Positions 23,502 to 31,268 of a stretch of DNA of 45,977 nucleotides are shown here, one piece after another. Every line of letters starts with the position of its first letter. Positions within the stretch are counted from its first letter, which is position 1. Location of the stretch: NCBI RefSeq assembly GCF_009829085.1, contig NZ_WUQY01000032.1, forward strand, positions 1 through 45,977, written 5' to 3'. The notes under the pieces were generated by a model that saw only the letters and a program-made list of their open reading frames with translations, did no database searches and was not told where the DNA came from. The stretch is from Sphingobacterium bovisgrunnientis (GTDB taxonomy: Bacteria; Bacteroidota; Bacteroidia; Sphingobacteriales; Sphingobacteriaceae). Both the position numbers and the translations under genes were made by a program.

Positions 23502-25784
23502 GTGAAGAAGTATTTAGTCTTATTCTTATTTTTTGTTTCCGTTCAACTTTTGTTCGGACAAATTCCTGTGCAAGTAAGTGATGCCAGTAGAATGAATTTA
23601 GTATCATCAAGTTCAGGTCGTATCAACGCAAAGACAGGACACATGACATTTTACAATCCTGTATATGAGCACAAGGGGAATACTTTAGCTGCTGACAGTG
23701 GGTATATATATGAAAATGAAATTAAGCAGCAATTCTTCGAAGCTTTTGGCAATGTAGTTATTACTCAGCCCTCAGGAACGGTTATTTATTCGGATTACTT
23801 ACATTACGATGCAACGACACAACAGGCTAAGTTGACTGGAAATGTGAAAATGATTGATAAAAATTCAATTCTAACCACGAATTATTTGACCTACAATATG
23901 CGTTCAAAAATTGGAACTTATACAGGTGGCGGTCGAATTATCTCTCAAACTGACACTATCACTTCCAAAAACGCATACTATTTTGAAAACACGGGTGACG
24001 CATATTTCCGTCATCAAGTCATTGTCCGAAATCCATCTGTAAAAGTGTATACCGATACAATGCGATATAATGGTGCATCCAAAAATACTTTTTTCTTTGG
24101 ACCTACTAATATTAAAGGCAATAAACAAGAAAATCTATATACTGAAAAAGGTGTCTACAATACATCTACTGGAGTTGCCAACTTTAATAAAAACAATTTA
24201 TACACAGAAGGAAGTCGTTTCTTAAAAGGAGACAGTCTACACTACGCGCGTGAAACAGGCGTTGGTAAAGCGTTCCGCAATGTTGTTTTTGTAGATACTT
24301 TAGATAAATTTTACGCTTATGGTGGTAAAGGGGAATATAGGCAAGACGAAGAGTCAATCGTCATGACCGAAAAGCCATATATTATTACTGTCGTAAAAAA
24401 CGAATCAGACACTACAACATCAGACTCCAGTAAAATTGATAAGCCATTATTGGAGGTAAAAGCCCTTGATTCAAGAGAAAAAAAAGAAGTAAAACAAAAT
24501 AATAAAGATAAAAAGCGAACAGAGGCTAAAACTGATAGCCCAAAAGATGCTGAGGTAAATTATCTAGCTAAAAATTCCGTAGCCCAAAAGCCAGAAGCAA
24601 AAATGGACTCAGTGTACATGACGGCAGATACTTTGTTTTCACGTATGATACTTGCTAAAGATTATATTCCTTTGGATCTTAAGCTTGATCGTAGTGGAGG
24701 ACAGATGCTAGAAGAATCTGAAGAAGACTATGGTGATGATGAAAATGGAGAAGGTGATTTTACTGATTTACAAAATACAGACTCTCCCACTGGATTACCA
24801 AAGCTGGAGAATACAGCGAATCAAACACTTAGCAAGCCAAATGAGTTAAAAAACAAGAAACAAGTAGCACCTAAAAAGACACAACAACTAATAAATAATA
24901 CTGGCGAAGGTCGTGAACAGATTGAGAAAACGTTGAAAGCGGATTCTATTCTTCGCCAGAAAGCTATTATACCGCAAGCAGGGCATGCTGATAGTGCTAT
25001 TAATCAAGCTTTAAAAATTGCACAACAGCCCGATGTAAAATTACAAACAACAGATTCTACCAAACAAGAAATATCAGACACCGCACGTACACGTATTGTA
25101 AAAGCATATTATAATGTTCGTTTATTTAAATCCGATTTGCAAGCAGTAGCGGATTCCGTGTATTATGGTATGCAGGATTCTATGTTTAGATTCATGGGAA
25201 GACCGATGATTTGGGCACAAGATTCACAAATTTCTGCAGATACGATATTTATGCAAATTGTGAATCAGACCATGGACAATGCTTTATTGAAAGAGAATGC
25301 ATTTATGGTTAATGCGTTAGCTGATTCTACAAAATTCAATCAGTTAAAAGGTCGCAAAATCACAGCCTTCTTTGCTAAAAATAATATTGAAAGATTATTT
25401 GTTGATGGTAACGCGGAGAATTTAGTTTTTTCAGAAAATGAAAAGACAAAAATAATAACGGAAATGTTCCATGACCGAGGTGGACGTATTAAAGTTAAAA
25501 TGGAAGATCGAAAAATTATTGATTATACAACAATTAAGAAAGTAGATCAAAAAGTTTATCCTTTTGCGTTGGTAACCCAAGAAAATGAAATTTTACCTGG
25601 CTTTTCATGGCGACCACAAGACCGTCCAAAATCCAAAGAGGATCTTCTAAATCGTAAACGTGAAGTTCCTAAAGAAACTGACGAAAAAGAAGATTCGGAA
25701 GGAAATAAAGAGACCGAAATAAAAGGCAAACCAATAGAAAATAAAGCTGAAGACACAAAACATGCTGAAGAAGCAGAACAATAA
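23502..25784 (+). CDS. OstA/LptA-like LPS transport protein with large acidic insertion
   Basis: The protein is 760 residues from the GTG start at 23502, where a compact signal peptide begins (KKYLVLFLFFVSVQLLFG, then Q). An upstream ATG at 23454 would give 776 residues with two hydrophobic stretches in a row. The N-terminal ~300 residues and C-terminal ~210 residues carry OstA/LptA-type beta repeats (AFGNVVITQPSGTVIYSDYLHYD, AKLTGNVKMID, GVYNTSTGVANF). LptA-fold proteins bridge LPS across the periplasm to LptD. A highly charged, probably disordered ~230-residue insertion rich in Lys, Glu, Asp, Ser and Thr (nucleotides about 24400-25080) separates the two parts. It ends inside a long palindromic terminator. 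Confidence 0.8.
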   Translation: MKKYLVLFLFFVSVQLLFGQIPVQVSDASRMNLVSSSSGRINAKTGHMTFYNPVYEHKGNTLAADSGYIYENEIKQQFFEAFGNVVITQPSGTVIYSDYLHYDATTQQAKLTGNVKMIDKNSILTTNYLTYNMRSKIGTYTGGGRIISQTDTITSKNAYYFENTGDAYFRHQVIVRNPSVKVYTDTMRYNGASKNTFFFGPTNIKGNKQENLYTEKGVYNTSTGVANFNKNNLYTEGSRFLKGDSLHYARETGVGKAFRNVVFVDTLDKFYAYGGKGEYRQDEESIVMTEKPYIITVVKNESDTTTSDSSKIDKPLLEVKALDSREKKEVKQNNKDKKRTEAKTDSPKDAEVNYLAKNSVAQKPEAKMDSVYMTADTLFSRMILAKDYIPLDLKLDRSGGQMLEESEEDYGDDENGEGDFTDLQNTDSPTGLPKLENTANQTLSKPNELKNKKQVAPKKTQQLINNTGEGREQIEKTLKADSILRQKAIIPQAGHADSAINQALKIAQQPDVKLQTTDSTKQEISDTARTRIVKAYYNVRLFKSDLQAVADSVYYGMQDSMFRFMGRPMIWAQDSQISADTIFMQIVNQTMDNALLKENAFMVNALADSTKFNQLKGRKITAFFAKNNIERLFVDGNAENLVFSENEKTKIITEMFHDRGGRIKVKMEDRKIIDYTTIKKVDQKVYPFALVTQENEILPGFSWRPQDRPKSKEDLLNRKREVPKETDEKEDSEGNKETEIKGKPIENKAEDTKHAEEAEQ

Positions 25785-25831
25785 AAATCAAAAAGCTCAT
25801 CAAATGATGAGCTTTTTGATTTTTATTGTTC
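25776..25831. terminator. 56-bp near-perfect palindrome terminator after the OstA-like gene
   Basis: Positions 25776-25802 pair with 25805-25831 (27 bp, AA between the arms; core AAAAAGCTCATCA / TGATGAGCTTTTT). The stop codon of the OstA-like gene (25782-25784) lies in the left arm. Outer T/A-rich ends allow termination in both directions. Confidence 0.87.
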
Positions 25832-25894
25832 CTATTTATTTCGTCATATTGACCGACAGGAAGTATAATTTTTATACTTTTAAATGGTTGGTTT

Positions 25895-26470
25895 TTAATA
25901 ATTCTTTAAAAATTTCGCCAATTTACCAACAGCAATAGCGCGGTGACTAATTGCATTCTTCTCATCAGCAGACATTTCAGCGAAAGTCTTATCATATCCA
26001 TTTGGAATGAAAATAGGGTCATAACCGAAGCCTTTTTCTCCTCTTCTTTCTTTGATTATTTGACCTTCGATTGCACCTTCAAAAAAATGCTGTTGTTCAT
26101 TTAGATATAATGATATCACTGTTTTGAAACGTGCTGTACGGTTAGGATTATCAGCTAATTTTTCCAATACCAAATCAATATTTTTCTCCATATCACGAGA
26201 ACCTGAATAACGTGCCGAATATACTCCTGGCTCACCATTTAACGCATCAATCTCTAATCCTGAATCATCACCAAAGCAGTACAAACCATACTTATTTACC
26301 AAATAATCAGTTTTCTGTTGCGCGTTTTCCTCAAATGTAACTCCTGTTTCGGGAATATCATCTTGACAATCGATATCACTTAAAGATTTCAACACAAACT
26401 TATTTCCTACCATTGCTTGTACTTCGTCAAGCTTATGTGCATTATTTGTCGCAAATACTAGTTCTAACAT
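25895..26470 (-). CDS. rdgB: RdgB/HAM1 non-canonical purine NTP pyrophosphatase
   Basis: RdgB hydrolyses dITP, XTP and ITP to monophosphates and so keeps deaminated purines out of DNA. The 191-residue protein has the family motifs LVFATNNAHKLDEVQ (substrate phosphate binding), YCFGDDSGLEIDALNGEPGVYSARYSG (catalytic Asp), RGEKGFGYDPIFIP and MSADEKNAISHRAIA. Length and motifs are complete, so it should be active. It appears monocistronic and is convergent with the OstA-like gene. Confidence 0.96.
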   Translation of the reverse strand: MLELVFATNNAHKLDEVQAMVGNKFVLKSLSDIDCQDDIPETGVTFEENAQQKTDYLVNKYGLYCFGDDSGLEIDALNGEPGVYSARYSGSRDMEKNIDLVLEKLADNPNRTARFKTVISLYLNEQQHFFEGAIEGQIIKERRGEKGFGYDPIFIPNGYDKTFAEMSADEKNAISHRAIAVGKLAKFLKNY

Positions 26471-26581
26471 ACCGTAAAAGTAAAAAGTAAAAAGGTAGAA
26501 GTCAAAATAAAGCTCCTTTATTCAACTCCTTGTTAAAATTAAAAATTATTATCTTTAACAAATCACTTAAATTGATGACAT

Positions 26582-27266
26582 ATGAAATACTGCTATTTTA
26601 TATTCTTATTTATAATCTTCTCTTGTAGTCCAAATAAACTAATATTCAAAGAAAATTTTTCTAATAATAAAAATCAATGGGATATTTTAGACAACAAAGA
26701 TTTTAAAGTATTAGTTGACAGTGGGGTTTATCAAATTACTAAAAAAATTAAAAACTTTGATAGTAGAGGTTGTTTATGGCTAACTAAAGAAATGAAGAAA
26801 TTCTCTAGCAGTGATAATTTTTCAATTTCTTTTGATATAAGGGTTCTAAATCAAAAAGATGATGCGAAATTCTTTGACTTTATGTGGGGTAATATAAATT
26901 TGAAGTCAAATCTTAAAAAAGAAATTCAGTTTTATCAAATACAGATTTCAGAAGACCAAATTAAACTTAATCAATTTGGTTATCAAGACGAAAGAAAGCA
27001 AAACGGTTGGACCTCTGTAGCAAGAGGCATTGATGGACTTTATAAAAACTACTTTTTTAAACAAATGGCATAATATTCAAATCCTTCAATTAAATTCGGA
27101 ATTAATAATTTATAGAGACCAAATTGAAATATTTAGATCTAAAATAAAACCAACTGAAGGAAATATGATAGGTATTCAAAATTGCATAAAGAGTGAAATT
27201 CAAGTAGATAATTTGATAATCACAAAACTAAAAGTTAATAATATTGAAAAGACTAATCCACAATAA
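26582..27266 (+). pseudogene. Lipoprotein of unknown function, frameshifted in a T6 run
   Basis: The first frame (26582-27073) encodes a lipoprotein start, KYCYFIFLFIIFSCSPNK with lipobox Cys, and a beta-rich domain (FKENFSNNKNQWDI, DSGVYQITKK, SISFDIRVLN). It hits a stop at 27073. The next frame continues from the region of 27059 to 27266 with sensible sequence (LNKWHNIQILQLNSELIIYRDQIEIF, then QVDNLIITKLKV). Removing one T from the run 27053-27058 restores ...YFLNKWHN... and gives a protein of about 227 residues. The layout resembles concanavalin-like/LamG or DUF1080-type sandwiches, but I do not recognise the family. It may be a pseudogene, a sequencing error or a phase-variable gene. Its end overlaps the convergent gene by 14 bp. 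Confidence 0.6.
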
Positions 27267-27786
27267 AAGTTTTAAATTCTCCCCAGAAAAGTTTCTTTTT
27301 ATTAACATCTGCAAACATTTCTTCGAATGAAAAGGTATTGAATACCGTAGCGATTCGACCTTTCATATACGAGTTGTGTGCTATTTCTGGAAGTTTTAAG
27401 GATGTGGGTTCAACGCCTAGCAAGGTGATTTTCTTCGGCCTGAAGAATTCCATAATACGTTTAAAGTCATTTGGATTTTGAGGATTTGCCAAATTGACTA
27501 CAGCAACATTTTCAGGAGTCAGCTGCAATGCTGCGATAGTTTTGATAAAAGCTTCTTCCGCCGCTGGCGAAAAGTATGGATATGACGGATAACGCAAAAT
27601 AAATAATACGCCGGTAGTCTTATTGCCTTTATACACAAACTCTTCTCCTGAGGAATCCCAATTAACAGCAGAATTCTCGTCTAGAGATTGTGACTGAACA
27701 TCCTCCATAGCAAATCCTGTCGAAAACAAGGTTTCGTTCATCAAAGCCTGTAGTGCTATAGGATTATCTGTAAGAAGGTTGCTCAT
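27253..27786 (-). CDS. Conserved-looking cytoplasmic protein of unknown function
   Basis: A 177-residue protein from MSNLLTDNPIALQALMNETLF at 27786. The frame is open to 27900, but that stretch is repeat-rich intergenic DNA, so I rejected the longer form. It looks alpha/beta: GVLFILRYPSYPYFSPAAEEAFIKTIAALQL, NVAVVNLANPQNPNDFKRIMEFFRPKKITLLG. The end KKKLFWGEFKTFIVD loosely recalls the C-terminal pattern of DNA polymerase III psi subunits (HolD). That is only a guess. There is no signal peptide. It follows the deoxyhypusine-synthase-like gene on the same strand, separated by hairpin-forming repeats. Confidence 0.65.
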   Translation of the reverse strand: MSNLLTDNPIALQALMNETLFSTGFAMEDVQSQSLDENSAVNWDSSGEEFVYKGNKTTGVLFILRYPSYPYFSPAAEEAFIKTIAALQLTPENVAVVNLANPQNPNDFKRIMEFFRPKKITLLGVEPTSLKLPEIAHNSYMKGRIATVFNTFSFEEMFADVNKKKLFWGEFKTFIVD

Positions 27787-27827
27787 TGTCTTTAGATTAA
27801 CAGATATTGGATGTGAGATTTTAGATA

Positions 27828-27926
27828 TAGATATTAGATTGAATATACATCTCTGTTGAACTTCTAGAGTAAAGATATGAGACACAAGAAAAAATCTCAT
27901 ATCTCATATCTAAATACTAATATCTA
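27828..27926. repeat. Nested inverted repeats made of GATATGAGAT / GATATTAGAT words
   Basis: The outer pair TAGATATTAG / CTAATATCTA (27828-27837 with 27917-27926) encloses the inner pair AGATATGAGA / TCTCATATCT (27873-27882 with 27895-27904). Further degenerate copies of the words (GATATTGGATGTGAGATTTTAGATATAGATATTAGAT-like) lie nearby. This resembles simple repeat-type spacers found between genes of Sphingobacteriaceae. Confidence 0.5.
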
Positions 27927-27928
27927 AA

Positions 27929-28909
27929 CTATTGTCCTAAAATATATGCGAATACCAATGGAGCTACAATAGTTGCATCCGACTCGATCATAAATTTAGG
28001 CGTATCAATATCTAATTTACCCCAAGTGATTTTCTCATTAGGCACAGCACCTGAATAAGAACCGTATGAAGTCGTAGAGTCAGAAATCTGACAGAAGTAC
28101 GACCAGAAAGGAACATCCGTCCATTCTAAATCTTGGTACATCATCGGTACAACACAGATTGGGAAGTCACCAGAGATACCACCAGCAATTTGGAAGAATC
28201 CAACACCTTTACCGCCTGAGTTTTCGCGATACCATTCTGTCAAGTAAATCATGTACTCGATACCTGATTTTAAGGTAGAAGCCTTCAAATTACCTTTGAT
28301 TACATTTGAAGCGAAGATATTACCTGTAGTAGAATCTTCCCATCCTGGACACACGATTGGCAAGTTTTTCTCTGCTGCAGCAACAATCCATGAATCTTTA
28401 GGATCGATTTCATAGTATTGCTCCAATACACCAGAATTTACAACTTGGTACAAAAATTCGTGTGGTAAGTAACGCTCACCTTTTGCTTCAGCAGCATGCC
28501 AAACATCTTCTAAATGTGCTTGAAGACGACGGAAAGCTTCTTCTTCTGGAATACATGTATCCGTTACACGGTTGAAGTGCGTATCTAATAATTCTCGCTC
28601 TTGCTCTGGCGTCAAATCTCTCCAGTTTGGAATACGTTTGTAGTGCGAGTGCGCTACCAAATTCATCACATCCTCTTCTAAGTTTGCACCAGTACACGAG
28701 ATAATATGTACTTTATCTTGACGGATCATTTCCGCTAAAGAAACACCTAATTCAGCTGTAGACATTGCACCACCTAATGAAATCAACATTTTACCACCTT
28801 CTAGTAAATGTTGCTCATATCCTTTTGCTGCATCTACTAACGCAGCGGCATTAAAGTGACGGTAATTGTGCTCAATAAATTGACTAATTGGACCTTTTTG
28901 TGTACTCAT
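27929..28909 (-). CDS. Deoxyhypusine-synthase-like protein (possible homospermidine synthase)
   Basis: A 326-residue member of the deoxyhypusine synthase (DHS) family, NAD-dependent enzymes that transfer the aminobutyl part of spermidine through a Lys imine. Blocks visible are GGKMLISLGGAMSTAELG, IISCTGANLEEDVMNL, KNLPIVCPGWEDSTTGN, FFQIAGGISGDFPI, DSTTSYGSYSGAVPNEKITWGKL and DATIVAPLVFAYIL. The WGK Lys (K298) aligns with the catalytic Lys329 of human DHS, so the enzyme should be active. Bacteria lack eIF5A; bacterial homologues have been linked to polyamine synthesis such as homospermidine. No other polyamine gene is nearby. A TACCTTTG box precedes it. Confidence 0.9.
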   Translation of the reverse strand: MSTQKGPISQFIEHNYRHFNAAALVDAAKGYEQHLLEGGKMLISLGGAMSTAELGVSLAEMIRQDKVHIISCTGANLEEDVMNLVAHSHYKRIPNWRDLTPEQERELLDTHFNRVTDTCIPEEEAFRRLQAHLEDVWHAAEAKGERYLPHEFLYQVVNSGVLEQYYEIDPKDSWIVAAAEKNLPIVCPGWEDSTTGNIFASNVIKGNLKASTLKSGIEYMIYLTEWYRENSGGKGVGFFQIAGGISGDFPICVVPMMYQDLEWTDVPFWSYFCQISDSTTSYGSYSGAVPNEKITWGKLDIDTPKFMIESDATIVAPLVFAYILGQ

Positions 28910-28934
28910 CTTTATCTATTTTTAATAAGTAGCA

Positions 28935-28942
28935 CAAAGGTA
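28935..28942 (-). promoter_or_regulatory. -7 box TACCTTTG for the DHS-like gene
   Basis: TACCTTTG on the minus strand ends 25 nt before the ATG at 28909. A -33 TTG at the usual spacing is not seen. Confidence 0.5.
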
Positions 28943-29089
28943 CTGAATTAAATTTATTAAAGTATTTTGAACTGAGTAATCCCTGATAGCTGCTTCTTTT
29001 TTTAACAAATGTTAAAATTAGCCTTTATCTTTAATTTTAGATTTTGTAGCAATTTATTTAATTCACACGTCCTATAGCAAAACCATTTT

Positions 29090-29584
29090 ATGAGAAGATT
29101 AGTTTTAATACCGCTTTTATTAAGTAACATTTTTTTATTTCAATCTTGTGAAAATGTTTTCTGTTGTGATTTGCCTCCTGATTGTTGTGATATACCTAAA
29201 GAAGTGGCTATTAGTGTGATCGACCGCCATGGTAACGACTTATTGGATCAAAGTAAAGTTGATGGCTTTAAAATAGATGATTTAAGAGTATTTCATTTTT
29301 ATAATAATCAAAATCATTACATAGTTAATTCCAATAATCCGAATCGACTAGCCTTAAATCCAAAGGAGAAATTAACTACATATAATGTTAATCTTTCCGA
29401 AAAAATAGAAAACCAAAAATCTACGACAATTATCAAATGGAGCAGCGATCAATTGGACACAATAGATGCTTTCTTTCAGAGTGAAAAGATATTATCGAAA
29501 CTTATAATCAATGCAAAAGATACCATAAGCATTGATACATTAAAAATGAAGTATAATAACTTATCTATTGCACTGATTAAATAA
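29090..29584 (+). CDS. Small lipoprotein with Cys-rich N-terminus, unknown function
   Basis: A 164-residue lipoprotein: a signal peptide ending LFQSC provides the lipidation Cys. It is followed at once by FCCDLPPDCCDIP, two Cys-Cys pairs in a short Pro/Asp-rich stretch that could form disulfides or bind metal. The rest is mixed and polar (VAISVIDRHGNDLLDQSKVDGFKIDDLRVFHFY). No family is recognised. It stands alone, 180 bp from the divergent DHS-like gene. Confidence 0.68.
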   Translation: MRRLVLIPLLLSNIFLFQSCENVFCCDLPPDCCDIPKEVAISVIDRHGNDLLDQSKVDGFKIDDLRVFHFYNNQNHYIVNSNNPNRLALNPKEKLTTYNVNLSEKIENQKSTTIIKWSSDQLDTIDAFFQSEKILSKLIINAKDTISIDTLKMKYNNLSIALIK

Positions 29585-29703
29585 TCTATTCTCAATACCA
29601 CACATTTGTTAAAAAATATTAAAAACAAACTTAATTAATCAGTCAATATTTACAAATTACTTTGCACAGATAAAATATTTTAGAGAGTATCAGAAATTAA
29701 ATT

Positions 29704-29711
29704 TATTTTTG
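29704..29711 (+). promoter_or_regulatory. -7 box TATTTTTG upstream of the 29746 gene
   Basis: TATTTTTG matches TAnnTTTG and ends 34 nt before the ATG at 29746. No clear -33 element. Confidence 0.45.
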
Positions 29712-29745
29712 GGGCAAAATATAAATCTAACCAAAGACATAAGAT

Positions 29746-30120
29746 ATGAGTAATTCTAAATTAATTGATAAAATTCAAATTGGACAAGTAGAATTTGAAG
29801 CTTATATTATCAATGATGAGAATAATCTAGAGGCTTTTGCTATTTATTTTCAACAGAAAAAAGAGCCTTTAATATTATTTCAACAAATATCAAGTGATCT
29901 TAAAGTAGAAATTAAAATAAATCAAGAATTAGTAAATGAGCTGCAGCAGTTAAAAGCAAAAGATTTAAAGCAGCGAAAAGAACATTACAAAATTTTTCAG
30001 GAATTTGCGCTTAACGCAGAACAGAAGGCAAAAGAAATTGCTTTCCAAGATGCAAAACTAACTTATATTTCAGACATACAAGTTATCAAATGCATAGAGC
30101 AAGCTTATTTAGCTGATTAA
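29746..30120 (+). CDS. Small cytoplasmic protein of unknown function
   Basis: A 124-residue protein without signal peptide or membrane helix. The first half looks beta-rich (IDKIQIGQVEFEAYIINDENNLEAFAIYFQQKKEPLILF); the second half is a long charged helix (VNELQQLKAKDLKQRKEHYKIFQEFALNAEQKAKE) that could be a coiled coil. No family is recognised. Its stop codon abuts the stop of the minus-strand 37-residue ORF with no gap. Confidence 0.58.
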   Translation: MSNSKLIDKIQIGQVEFEAYIINDENNLEAFAIYFQQKKEPLILFQQISSDLKVEIKINQELVNELQQLKAKDLKQRKEHYKIFQEFALNAEQKAKEIAFQDAKLTYISDIQVIKCIEQAYLAD

Positions 30121-30234
30121 TTACTTTCTTCTCAAGAGTTTAGAAAAGAAAATATAGAAGAACACTAAAAATAGTATTAGTACGAGTATAATTATTATTT
30201 CTTGCGTTCCTACGCCCCAAGACATTGTATTCAT
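30121..30234 (-). CDS. 37-residue single-helix membrane ORF, TatA-like start
   Basis: The minus strand reads MNTMSWGVGTQEIIII, then a hydrophobic stretch LVLILFLVFFYIFF, and ends SKLLRRK. The topology is a short N-terminal tail, one helix and a basic C-terminus. The segment GTQEIIIILVLILF resembles the start of TatA/TatE proteins (GTxEIIxILVxxLLLFG), but the F-G hinge and the amphipathic helix are missing. It could be a small membrane protein or a decayed tatA. It begins 15 bp beyond the sus-cluster terminator, and I see no promoter of its own, which weakens the case. Confidence 0.4.
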   Translation of the reverse strand: MNTMSWGVGTQEIIIILVLILFLVFFYIFFSKLLRRK

Positions 30235-30249
30235 AGGACTAAGGTATAA

Positions 30250-30282
30250 AAAAATGGGTGATTTCAACAATCACCCATTTTT
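30250..30282 (-). terminator. Terminator of the susCDE cluster
   Basis: A perfect 14-bp stem (AAAAATGGGTGATT at 30250-30263 with 30269-30282) and a 5-nt loop are followed on the minus strand by T7. It lies 7 bp after the stop of the SusE-like gene. Confidence 0.87.
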
Positions 30283-30288
30283 AGTTTA

Positions 30289-31257
30289 TTATTTTTTCTC
30301 AATTTTTGCGGTGTACGCTCCCGGAGTAAGATCTAATGTTAAATCATACAAACCAGCTGAAGCAATATTTATATCATCGCCTCCTTGCGTAATTTCACTC
30401 TCCGTACCGCCAAAATTTATATCCCAACCCTTGTTAGCTCTGAATTTAATTAAGCCAGGTACTAAATTCACGGTTACTTTCCAGATATATGTTCCTTTGC
30501 TACCTACAAATTCCATATTTGTGTCGTTGTCCCAACTTCCGGGTGTAGCATTTCCGACCACTCCCATGTTTAGCTTTAATGCAGTATAAGTTAATGCATC
30601 AGAGTCCATACGAAGGCGATAGAATCCATTTTCAGGTACAGTAATATTATCAGCCTCTTCATCTTGCAATAATGTACCAGTGGTAGTTCCTATTCCGAAT
30701 GCACCTGCCCAATCCACATTTGTAGGCAAAAACTTAAATCCTCCATCAGCAGTCAAGTATTCAAAAGTCTCAAACGTGGTTTTACTACCTTCACCATACA
30801 ATGTCATTGCAACAGCATTAGTAGGTTCCCAACCTGCTCCTGTAGACCCACCTACGACAAACATTTGTGGATTACTTTCTTCGAAAGTTATTGGATGCGT
30901 TTTAGTCACTGTCTGCCCACCCGATTGATAGGTAATTTTTAGGTTCGCTTCTCCAATATAGCTTTCATCTAAAGGAATATTAAATTCCTTTTCCATAATA
31001 TTTTGATTAGGCTCTACCATAACCTGTTCAGTAAGCAATGCTGTAGCATCCTTCTCAATGCTAAATTCGAAAGTACTCACATTCAGCGCGATGAAACCTA
31101 CTTTAAGCTTCTTACCTATCTGGATAGTTGTTACTGTACTTTCATTAATCGAAACAATTTGATCGTCAATGCTATGTTCTACCTTTTTACAGGCGTTAAT
31201 ACCTAAGAAAAGTAGACCACATAAACCAATTGTTAAAAACTTATATATTGTTTTCAT
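30289..31257 (-). CDS. SusE/SusF-like outer membrane lipoprotein
   Basis: A 322-residue surface lipoprotein (MKTIYKFLTIGLCGLLFLGINAC gives the signal peptide and lipobox). An N-terminal Ig-like SusE domain runs to about residue 125 (FNIPLDESYIGEANLKITYQSGG). Two carbohydrate-module-like repeats follow: MFVVGGSTGAGWEPTNAVAMTLYG and MGVVGNATPGSWDNDTNMEFVG, both of the form VGxATxxxWxxxx seen in SusE/SusF starch-binding proteins. It probably holds oligosaccharide at the cell surface for SusCD. I chose ATG 31257; an ATG at 31266 adds three residues. It is the last gene of the susC-susD-susE transcript. Confidence 0.88.
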   Translation of the reverse strand: MKTIYKFLTIGLCGLLFLGINACKKVEHSIDDQIVSINESTVTTIQIGKKLKVGFIALNVSTFEFSIEKDATALLTEQVMVEPNQNIMEKEFNIPLDESYIGEANLKITYQSGGQTVTKTHPITFEESNPQMFVVGGSTGAGWEPTNAVAMTLYGEGSKTTFETFEYLTADGGFKFLPTNVDWAGAFGIGTTTGTLLQDEEADNITVPENGFYRLRMDSDALTYTALKLNMGVVGNATPGSWDNDTNMEFVGSKGTYIWKVTVNLVPGLIKFRANKGWDINFGGTESEITQGGDDINIASAGLYDLTLDLTPGAYTAKIEKK

Positions 31258-31268
31258 AACATTCATAA

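Noticed and set aside
27053..27062. Programmed -1 frameshift at TTTTTTAAAC in the lipoprotein gene
   Set aside because: The downstream frame is reached by a +1 change, and the UUUAAAC heptamer is not in the register needed for -1 slippage.
27787..27900. 38-residue N-terminal extension of the 27253-27786 gene
   Set aside because: It would translate the repeat-rich spacer; MSNLL at 27786 is a natural start.
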